From: Candidatus Bathyarchaeota archaeon
GTDB taxonomy: Archaea > Thermoproteota > Bathyarchaeia > Bathyarchaeales > Bathyarchaeaceae
DNA: 5,242 nucleotides
Direction of reading: 5' to 3'
Assembly: GCA_029883255.1 (NCBI GenBank)
Contig: JAOUJL010000109.1
Coordinates: forward strand, 1 to 5,242
Both the position numbers and the translations under genes were made by a program. Shown piece by piece: positions 1 to 4,447 of the stretch. The notes beneath the pieces were generated by a model. The model had not been told where the DNA came from, did not search any database, and saw only the letters and a program-made list of their open reading frames with translations. How positions within the stretch are numbered: position 1 is the stretch's first letter; each line of letters starts with the position of its first letter.

Positions 1-2
1 CT

Positions 3-320
3 GATTACAGAAAAGGTGCTGATGTTCTGCTGAAAAAAGGTGTGGAAATAGTTGCTGTAAAATTGGGTAGCAAAGGATGCTACGTAACGGATGGAAGAGA
101 AAATCACCTTATAGATGCCCTTAAAGTGAAAGTTGTTGACACGACAGGCGCGGGTGATGCTTTTTGCGCTGGTTTTCTTTATGGTTTGATTTCTGGCAAA
201 AGCCTCTATGAATGTGGAAGACTTGGCAATTTTGCGGCTTCAAGATGTATAATGAAAATGGGTGCTAGGGCAGGGCTTCCGAGGCTTAACGAGGTATTGA
301 ATAACAAGATAATACTATGA
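3..320 (+). CDS. PfkB/ribokinase-family carbohydrate or nucleoside kinase, C-terminal part (5' end outside window)
   Basis: The frame is open from base 3 to the TGA at 318-320, so about 105 residues are visible, roughly the last third of a ~300-residue kinase. The second PfkB signature is clear: DTTGAGDAF, with GAGD encoded at 147-158. In this family GAGD forms the anion hole and its Asp (156-158) is the catalytic base that deprotonates the substrate hydroxyl for transfer of the ATP gamma-phosphate. Upstream, VAVKLGSKGCYV matches the usual strand before the nucleotide-binding region, and downstream NFAASRCIMKMGARAGLP matches the usual C-terminal helix region. Substrate specificity lies mostly in the missing N-terminal part, so ribokinase, fructokinase and nucleoside kinase cannot be separated. 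The stop overlaps the ATG of the following GNAT fragment (ATGA, 317-320), which suggests an original operon with translational coupling. Confidence 0.93.
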   Translation, partial: DYRKGADVLLKKGVEIVAVKLGSKGCYVTDGRENHLIDALKVKVVDTTGAGDAFCAGFLYGLISGKSLYECGRLGNFAASRCIMKMGARAGLPRLNEVLNNKIIL

Positions 321-514
321 TTAAAATGAAGCGAAAGAATAACCTGATTATCACTGTTAGAGAAGCACATGAAGATGATGCCACGGTGATAAAGAAAATT
401 TTCGACAGTGTTGTAGCGGAAAAATATTGTGTCGTTCCAGAACGCTCATGGGTAGGAAAAGTTTTTCATTTTAGACCTCTTTCAATTTTGAAACTTGATC
501 AGCGTTGTTTATAG
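317..514 (+). pseudogene. GNAT-family N-acetyltransferase, N-terminal remnant
   Basis: The first ~43 residues (317-445) look like the start of a GNAT acetyltransferase: a first strand ITVREA, an acidic turn HEDDA, then helix VIKKIFDSVVAEKY and VVPER. This matches the common GNAT opening of a short strand followed by a DA..I..IFN.VV helix. From about base 446 the similarity stops. The remaining 22 codons (SWVGKV... to the TAG at 512-514) have no GNAT character, and the other two frames hit stops within a few codons. The product would be 65 residues against ~160-180 for the family, with no acetyl-CoA-binding motif A, so it cannot be an active enzyme. The complementary C-terminal piece lies at about 4262-4447 on the same strand. 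What I see is the truncation; that both pieces come from one gene is inference. Confidence 0.72.
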
Positions 515-522
515 GAAACTAA

Positions 523-541
523 TGTATAAGCTTATAAGTTT
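523..541 (+). promoter_or_regulatory. Archaeal TATA-box promoter of the ABC transporter operon
   Basis: An AT-rich element with overlapping TATA-like cores, GTATAAG (524-530) and CTTATAAGTTT (531-541). The centre of TTATAA is near 534-535. Archaeal transcription starts about 26 bases downstream, predicting a start near 560-562. That is directly in front of the GTG at 563 and implies a leaderless or nearly leaderless message for the ATPase. No Shine-Dalgarno sequence lies ahead of that GTG, which agrees. The promoter lies just inside the left edge of the cassette, so the operon is not dependent on read-through from the kinase. Confidence 0.6.
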
Positions 542-562
542 AGGTTCATAGTTGTTCCTCTA

Positions 563-1510
563 GTGGGGTTGCTGATTGTGGAGCCCGTTGTGGAGATGAA
601 GGGCGTATCTAAGAGGTTTGGAAGGATATTGGCTTTGGACAGCCTTAACTTGGAGATGAGGGGCAAAGTTTTGGGCTTGATTGGACCGAACGGAGCGGGA
701 AAAACCACCCTCATTAACATTCTCTTGGGTTACACAAAACCAGACGCTGGTGAAATTCGCGTTTTGGGGTACGATGTAAAGCGAGAGTTAATGGAAATCA
801 AGAAGAGAGTCGGCGTTCTCCCCGAAAAACCAGGGTTTCCAGAATCCTTCTCGGGTAGTGGATTCCTTACTCGCGTGGCGAGACTGCGGGGCCTCACAAA
901 CCCGGAAGAGCAGGTGAGGGAGAGCCTAAAGGCAGTGGGGCTAAGCCAAGTGGCACATAGGTCGATTCGGACTTATTCAGCGGGTATGTATCAGCGACTC
1001 GGTCTGGCTCAGGCCTTGGTGGGAGAGCCGGAACTTGTTATTCTCGACGAGCCTGCGGCGAATCTTGATCCTTTGGGAAGAATGGACGTACTTGAGGTTA
1101 TCTCTAGGTTCAGTGAAGAGAGGGGCGTAAAGTTCTTGATTTCTACGCATATACTTTATGATGTAGAGAGGACATGTGACTGGATTTCGATAATCGATGC
1201 TGGAAAGATAAGGGAGCAGGGGTCTGTGGAAGAGCTGGTCCAAAAGTATTCTGGACTTACCTATAGAATCGTTGTTTCGGACCCAAAGACTTTTGCGGCT
1301 GAGCTGGCTAAAACCGGCTACGTCAGGTCTGTTGAGTTTCAGGATAAGGCCATAATCGCTACTGTCAAAGGAGAAGTCAACATGTATGAGGAGACAATGG
1401 AGCTTGCTAAATGCGTAAATGTTACGGTTCATGAGGTTAGACCAGTTTTGGGTTCTTTGGATGAGGTCTTTAGGGCGGTGGTGAGCCGAAATGAGAGGGA
1501 AACTACGTGA
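563..1510 (+). CDS. ABC transporter ATP-binding protein (ABC-2/CcmA-type) with C-terminal DUF4162-like domain
   Basis: This is the nucleotide-binding subunit of an ABC-2-type transporter, acting on the cytoplasmic face with the permease encoded next. Counting from GTG 563 (315 aa): Walker A GPNGAGKT 41-48, a Q-loop position reading VLPEKPG (83-91) with Pro-Glu instead of Gln as in many CcmA/NatA-like ATPases, signature YSAGMYQ 138-144, Walker B LVILDEP 158-164 with catalytic Glu163, D-loop NLDP 167-170, and H-loop STH 194-196. All catalytic elements are intact. Residues ~230-312 form an alpha/beta tail ending GSLDEVFRAVV, the pattern of the DUF4162-like region found on ABC-2 ATPases. The start is uncertain. 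GTG 563 fits a leaderless message from the TATA box at 531-541; GTG 578 would give a more family-typical N-terminus (MEPVVEMKGVSKRFG). The 3' end overlaps the permease gene by 20 bases. Substrate is unknown. Confidence 0.95.
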   Translation: MGLLIVEPVVEMKGVSKRFGRILALDSLNLEMRGKVLGLIGPNGAGKTTLINILLGYTKPDAGEIRVLGYDVKRELMEIKKRVGVLPEKPGFPESFSGSGFLTRVARLRGLTNPEEQVRESLKAVGLSQVAHRSIRTYSAGMYQRLGLAQALVGEPELVILDEPAANLDPLGRMDVLEVISRFSEERGVKFLISTHILYDVERTCDWISIIDAGKIREQGSVEELVQKYSGLTYRIVVSDPKTFAAELAKTGYVRSVEFQDKAIIATVKGEVNMYEETMELAKCVNVTVHEVRPVLGSLDEVFRAVVSRNERETT

Positions 1511-2255
1511 ACTGATAGCTTGGGAAGTGCAGGATAACTGGGCTTTTCCAATTTTAGAGCTTGTCATTGCCATCACCATAATCCAGGTCATGCCTATAGT
1601 AAGCCTTACGAGGGGCCATGGGGAGGTTGCAAGGCCCTTCTTTGAAGCGATGCTCTTTATCCTTGTTATTTCCACGGCTATAGTCTTCGGAAGAAGCTTT
1701 GGAGAAGGCATAGAGAAAAGAAAACTCATTGTTTTGCTATCTTACCCAGTAAGTAGAACTCGAGTCTTTGTTGCCAAATATCTCGCGAACCTTTTGACGA
1801 TTTTCTTGATTTTTGGCTCTGTGTTACTTGCTGAAGGCGTGTCGTTATTCATGTTTGACAACCGTTTTCCACTAGTCATATGGGGTTTTATGTTCCTTTA
1901 TCTCTTCTTAGCGGTTTTCTTTACAAGTTCCCTCATGACTTTCATAACTCTCGCCGTCAAACGCTTCGGGTTGTCCGTTCTAATCCTTCTTATTTGCATC
2001 TTTGGGATGGAGTATTGGCTTAGTCCACCGCGAACTTTTATCAACAACCCAATCGCCTATTTGTCGCTGAACTTGGGGCCTTATAGTTCGGTTGTTTATT
2101 CCTATACATGGTATTGTAATACGCTCAATATTGGCATAGCTAGAAGCGGTGTGACACAAACCTTCTTTCTAACGGCTCTGGGCTACGTGCTGGGAGGCGG
2201 GTTGATACTCCTTTTGGCGTCGCTGTTTCTCATAAATAGGATAGACCTCGACTAA
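1491..2255 (+). CDS. ABC-2-type transporter permease, six transmembrane segments
   Basis: A 254-residue membrane protein with about six hydrophobic segments: ~18-37, 50-67, 93-120, 128-156, 159-177 and 225-249. Between segments 2 and 3 lies a charged stretch EGIEKRKLIVLLSYPVSRTR (72-91). This is the cytosolic coupling region typical of ABC-2 permeases, where the motif reads like E.G....LLS.PVSR. A long loop (~178-222) rich in Tyr, Asn and Ser between segments 5 and 6 should face outside. The ATG at 1491 sits inside the end of the ATPase gene. It is preceded by GGTGGTGA (1477-1484), a good archaeal Shine-Dalgarno match six bases upstream, which supports this start and translational coupling. 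It presumably pairs as a homodimer with the upstream ATPase. The family exports drugs, polysaccharides, lipids or peptides, or acts in assembly (as NosFY does); nothing here picks one. Confidence 0.9.
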   Translation: MRGKLRELIAWEVQDNWAFPILELVIAITIIQVMPIVSLTRGHGEVARPFFEAMLFILVISTAIVFGRSFGEGIEKRKLIVLLSYPVSRTRVFVAKYLANLLTIFLIFGSVLLAEGVSLFMFDNRFPLVIWGFMFLYLFLAVFFTSSLMTFITLAVKRFGLSVLILLICIFGMEYWLSPPRTFINNPIAYLSLNLGPYSSVVYSYTWYCNTLNIGIARSGVTQTFFLTALGYVLGGGLILLLASLFLINRIDLD

Positions 2256-2269
2256 GAGGAGACATAGAC

Positions 2270-2758
2270 ATGAGACTCTTAAGAAGTGGCATGATTTTTC
2301 TGGTCGTTGGCGTATCTTTACTAGTTGCAACAATCCTTAGAGCCAAACCAATAATGATGAGCGTCGGTTATGCGCCATTTCCTGATGTGTTGGGACCGTT
2401 TCTACTCGAACCCAGAAAAACTACCATAGTGTTAAAGGACGTAAGTCCTCAGAACGTTACAGTGGCTGTAGTAGCCGCGCAAAGCTGGCGTGCCACCCAA
2501 AACATCAGCGAGGTTGATCCCGTATTTGCCGCCAGCGGAATGATGAAACTGGACCGTCTAACCTTTAAGGTGGCTGTGCGCGGAGTGTATTACATTATGG
2601 TGATTACGAATGCTGGCGAATTTGCCGACGAAGCAGATTTGGCTGTGGAGCAATGGGGATTTGCCGAGGATTTGCTGTGGATTTCAGGTGTAGTCCTGGG
2701 CGTCGGCGTGGTCATGATCGTTATCGACCGAGTGAAATTGTTAAGTCGCCACGATTGA
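2270..2758 (+). CDS. Two-TM membrane protein with extracytoplasmic domain, ABC-operon accessory (function unknown)
   Basis: I do not recognise a named family. The 162-residue product has one membrane segment near the N-terminus (~6-23, after MRLLRS) and one near the C-terminus (~135-152, followed by DRVKLLSRHD). Positive charges at both ends point to both termini inside and a ~110-residue domain (24-134) outside. That domain is rich in beta-branched and small residues (TTIVLKDV, VTVAVVAAQ, LTFKVAVRGVYYIMVITNAGEF), suggesting a beta-sandwich. It holds two N-glycosylation sequons (NVT at 62, NIS at 78). The start is well supported by GAGGAG at 2256-2261, eight bases ahead of the ATG. The gene lies 14 bases after the permease stop, so it is the third gene of the same operon. 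It probably works with the transporter as an external accessory or substrate-contact subunit; this is inferred from position and topology only. Confidence 0.8.
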   Translation: MRLLRSGMIFLVVGVSLLVATILRAKPIMMSVGYAPFPDVLGPFLLEPRKTTIVLKDVSPQNVTVAVVAAQSWRATQNISEVDPVFAASGMMKLDRLTFKVAVRGVYYIMVITNAGEFADEADLAVEQWGFAEDLLWISGVVLGVGVVMIVIDRVKLLSRHD

Positions 2759-2790
2759 TGCTGACAATTTCTTCTCATCGAGGGATGCGT

Positions 2791-2806
2791 TAAATTTTCG
2801 GTTTTA
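2791..2806 (+). terminator. Possible T-rich archaeal terminator after the ABC operon
   Basis: About 33 bases after the stop of the two-TM protein gene there are two short T runs (AAATTTTCGGTTTTAG). Archaeal transcription commonly ends at T-tracts without a stable hairpin, and I see no stem-loop here. The runs are only four T each, so this is weak. Its position immediately before the TATA-like element of the next unit is the main support. Confidence 0.28.
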
Positions 2807-2820
2807 GCATAAATAAACTT
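2807..2820 (+). promoter_or_regulatory. Probable TATA-like promoter of the secreted/surface protein pair
   Basis: GCATAAATAAACTT in the 102-base gap 2759-2860. With a centre near 2813, the predicted transcription start is ~2839. That gives a short leader of ~22 bases containing GTGGAG (2847-2852), a Shine-Dalgarno-like site with GGAG eight bases ahead of the GTG at 2861. A second AT-rich match, GCATATAC (2834-2841), is too close to the start codon and its ribosome site to fit as well. The rest of the gap holds nothing else I can identify. Confidence 0.45.
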
Positions 2821-2860
2821 AAGTGCGAGTAGTGCATATACGACTTGTGGAGAATGACTT

Positions 2861-3289
2861 GTGAAGAAGGATGTTTTGTCTGTTGGAACGGCTTTGGCGT
2901 TTACGTTAATGTTTTTCGCTAGCTTTATATCCGCTGTTATGGCGTTGACTGACTGGTACGACGACTACAGTCCAGACCACACCGCCTATGCGTATGTTGC
3001 CGGAGCCTACGTCTACTACCCACCTCCTTTGGGGTATTATGACCAGGCTCACGAAGGATCTATCACAGAGGGCAACGTAATCCGTTATGCCTTCACTCGA
3101 TTTCGGGGTTTCGATAATACCCATATAGAGGTATATAGACACACGTTTAATCTCGCAAATTACACCAGCATACACAAACTCTACAGTTACGATGACATTT
3201 GGTTCATAGAGACATATACGGACAGCGGAAACGGTACCATACCACAATCAGCGGTTACTGTGGAAATCGGTCCGCCAGGAATCCAGTAG
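2861..3289 (+). CDS. Small secreted or membrane-tethered Tyr-rich protein, family unknown
   Basis: I do not recognise a family. The 142-residue product begins with MKKD and a hydrophobic stretch (~8-28, ALAFTLMFFASFISAVMA) that fits a Sec signal peptide with possible cleavage after VMA (28); it could instead stay as an N-terminal anchor. The remaining ~114 residues contain about 15 tyrosines, many in AYAYVAGAYVYYPPP-like clusters, plus several Trp, Phe and His. There is no Cys and there are two N-glycosylation sequons (NYT, NGT). This composition suggests an aromatic-rich extracellular beta domain, perhaps self-associating or carbohydrate-binding, but that is a guess. The GTG start is supported by GGAG eight bases upstream. 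The stop at 3287-3289 overlaps the ribosome-binding site of the next gene, so the two are almost certainly co-transcribed and coupled. Confidence 0.8.
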   Translation: MKKDVLSVGTALAFTLMFFASFISAVMALTDWYDDYSPDHTAYAYVAGAYVYYPPPLGYYDQAHEGSITEGNVIRYAFTRFRGFDNTHIEVYRHTFNLANYTSIHKLYSYDDIWFIETYTDSGNGTIPQSAVTVEIGPPGIQ

Positions 3290-3295
3290 GTGGGG
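3288..3295 (+). promoter_or_regulatory. Shine-Dalgarno sequence that fixes a TTG start at 3301
   Basis: AGGTGGGG begins within the stop codon of the upstream gene (TAG 3287-3289). Its AGGTG core is eight bases ahead of TTG 3301. This is the only start-like codon between that stop and the hydrophobic signal sequence in this frame. The frame itself is open much further upstream (an ATG at 3199), but that stretch lies inside the upstream gene and encodes no plausible secretion signal at its N-terminus. Confidence 0.6.
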
Positions 3296-3300
3296 TCGCC

Positions 3301-4341
3301 TTGCTTTATCGGTGGAAAACCTTCCTTCTTCCCTTTCTTTTTCTGCTGCTGTTCTCTTTGCCGGTTACGGTGCCTGTTCGCTCTGAGGTCATACACCCCT
3401 ACGATTGGGTTAAAGTCGGAGCCTACGCAAAGTACATATGGACTTCTGGCTTAACAGTCAAATTCCCGAACGATACAAGACTTTGGTTTCATGTGCTTCA
3501 TTCTCCAGTCGTTCTGGAGTGGGCTGTCCTCGAAAAACAAGGAGACATTGTGCGCCTAAACGTAACCCTATTCATTAATGGAACAGCACACATATTACCT
3601 CCCGGGGTCACCGTTTTTGAAGCAGAGTACCGCGACGTTATTTATCGCAAAACCCTGTTCTTCGATGTTGATCTATACACGCGTGAAGCTTCTCTAGATG
3701 GGCAGCCCGTTGGAAAGACGTTTTTCTGGGCAGAACCATACGCCACACCCGGCGAAGAATTTATAGTTTCCTCGCCACCCTCTGAGCCAATTGTGGGCAA
3801 CGTCACCTATGTTAAGACTTGGAATCATCCTGCAGTAGGAAAGGAAATTAGGATTTACGGCGTGTACGCACTTCAGCCTGACCCATATGTGTGCGCTAGT
3901 TACGTTTTCTCATGGTACACAGGGGTGGTGATCGAACCTACGCTCCTAACCCCATGGGTGGTCCCACCAGAAATGATAGGGAACTTCGGAGGTATGTTCC
4001 GGAATGGCACAGTATTTAACGTTACGCGTTACGCAGGCGAGCCCGTGGGAACGAATCTGGGACTAGATGAACATTATGTTATTTTCGAATTGAGCGAGAC
4101 CAACATAGACATAAGTGTAGAGTCCACACCGGAACCGGAAGCCACCGACGCTGGCATCTGGAAATATCTACCATACGCTTTCATTGCCACATTTATCGGT
4201 TTAGTGGCAACCTTTCTAATTCTCAGAAGACGAAAACAGCACATTCGAACAGCATCAACTGCAAACTTCTTTAATGTCTGGTTCTGTCAGATGTTCCTTC
4301 GGCACAGAAAGGACTTCTCTAACTGTTTTCTCAACAAATAA
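3301..4341 (+). CDS. Sequon-rich surface protein: signal peptide, large extracellular domain, C-terminal membrane anchor
   Basis: Starting at TTG 3301 the product is 346 residues. Residues 1-28 form a strong signal peptide (MLYRWK, then hydrophobic 7-26). The extracellular part opens with HPYDWVKVGAYAKYIWTSG and continues WAVLEKQGDIVRLNVTLFING. It resembles the VGDYVxY...W.V....GD...LNVT pattern I associate with archaeal surface proteins of unknown function; no named family is assigned. Six N-glycosylation sequons are visible (NDT, NVT, NGT, NVT, NGT, NVT). A membrane helix (~290-308, YLPYAFIATFIGLVATFLIL) followed by RRRKQ makes a typical C-terminal stop-transfer anchor. Oddity: where such a protein normally ends (~residue 313, base 4239), it runs ~33 more codons to TAA 4339-4341 through sequence that in the +1 frame encodes a GNAT C-terminus. 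The native stop was probably lost at the cassette junction. Co-transcribed with the small secreted protein. Confidence 0.82.
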   Translation: MLYRWKTFLLPFLFLLLFSLPVTVPVRSEVIHPYDWVKVGAYAKYIWTSGLTVKFPNDTRLWFHVLHSPVVLEWAVLEKQGDIVRLNVTLFINGTAHILPPGVTVFEAEYRDVIYRKTLFFDVDLYTREASLDGQPVGKTFFWAEPYATPGEEFIVSSPPSEPIVGNVTYVKTWNHPAVGKEIRIYGVYALQPDPYVCASYVFSWYTGVVIEPTLLTPWVVPPEMIGNFGGMFRNGTVFNVTRYAGEPVGTNLGLDEHYVIFELSETNIDISVESTPEPEATDAGIWKYLPYAFIATFIGLVATFLILRRRKQHIRTASTANFFNVWFCQMFLRHRKDFSNCFLNK

Positions 4342-4447
4342 AGCGGCAATAAACTTGCATCGCAAATTCGGCTTTGAAATTGAGGGAATTAGCAAAAACC
4401 AGTTCAGAACTGAGGGAAAAATTCTTATTCTAGCCTTCCTTTTCTAA
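4262..4447 (+). pseudogene. GNAT-family N-acetyltransferase, C-terminal remnant
   Basis: In the frame starting at 4262 and ending at TAA 4445-4447, the translation gives TSLM, then FGTERTSLTVFSTN, then KAAINLHRKFGFEIEG, then ISKNQFRTEGK. This is the second half of a GNAT domain: the end of the motif A helix, the strand before motif B, the N..A..L..KFGF..EG motif B region that closes the CoA site, and the final strand with a ..QF...GK turn. The match from SLTVFSTN (4316) onward is strong; 4262-4315 is weaker, and about two residues seem deleted after LM. The frame extends upstream only to a stop at 4217-4219 and has no motif A glycines and no proper start, so it is not a functional gene. Its 3' end overlaps purQ tail to tail by 18 bases. 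It complements the N-terminal GNAT piece at 317-445. Confidence 0.72.
4394..4412 (-). terminator. Possible small hairpin plus T-tract terminator for purQ
   Basis: Read on the minus strand, 18 bases after the purQ stop there is the perfect inverted repeat CAGTTCTGAACTG (4412-4400), immediately followed by GTTTTTG. The stem is only five to six base pairs with a tiny loop. Archaeal termination mainly needs the T-tract, which is five T here, with another T5 run just before the repeat. It lies inside the GNAT remnant coding sequence, so the palindrome may be accidental. Confidence 0.28.

Larger units (their letters stand above)
446..4261 (+). other. Putative inserted/replacement cassette carrying the ABC transporter and surface-protein genes
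   Basis: This block lies between two complementary remnants of a GNAT acetyltransferase gene and holds five same-strand genes with their own promoters. Boundaries are approximate: the left is where GNAT similarity stops after VVPER (~446), and the right is where GNAT-like residues resume (4262-4320). About 50 codons of the expected GNAT middle are absent from both remnants, so the event looks like a replacement (insertion plus deletion) rather than a clean insertion. I saw no transposase, integrase, tRNA target, terminal inverted repeat or convincing target-site duplication. Only a GAAC match (440-443 and 4247-4250) lies near the two ends, which is expected by chance. Base composition does not obviously differ from the flanks. 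Confidence 0.5.

Noticed and set aside
446..514. Continuation of the GNAT domain after VVPER through a frameshift
   Set aside because: All three frames were read. Two stop within a few codons, and the open one (SWVGKVFHFRP...) has no GNAT-like pattern, so the domain really ends near 446.
977..1729. 250-residue open frame on the minus strand
   Set aside because: It lies opposite the intact ATPase motifs and the permease start. Its translation has no recognisable domain and is a shadow of strongly coding + strand sequence.
3199..3300. Upstream extension of the surface protein to ATG 3199
   Set aside because: It overlaps the upstream secreted protein in another frame and would bury the signal peptide ~40 residues inside. 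TTG 3301 has a good ribosome-binding site and places the signal sequence at the N-terminus.
446..4261. Foreign base composition of the cassette
   Set aside because: Spot counts by eye gave G+C of roughly 42-55% both inside and outside the block. No difference clear enough to support recent transfer was seen.
440..4265. Target-site duplication or terminal inverted repeats at the cassette ends
   Set aside because: Only a GAAC match (440-443 and 4247-4250) and weak, gapped similarities between the end regions were found. These are within chance, so no transposon-type ends are claimed.
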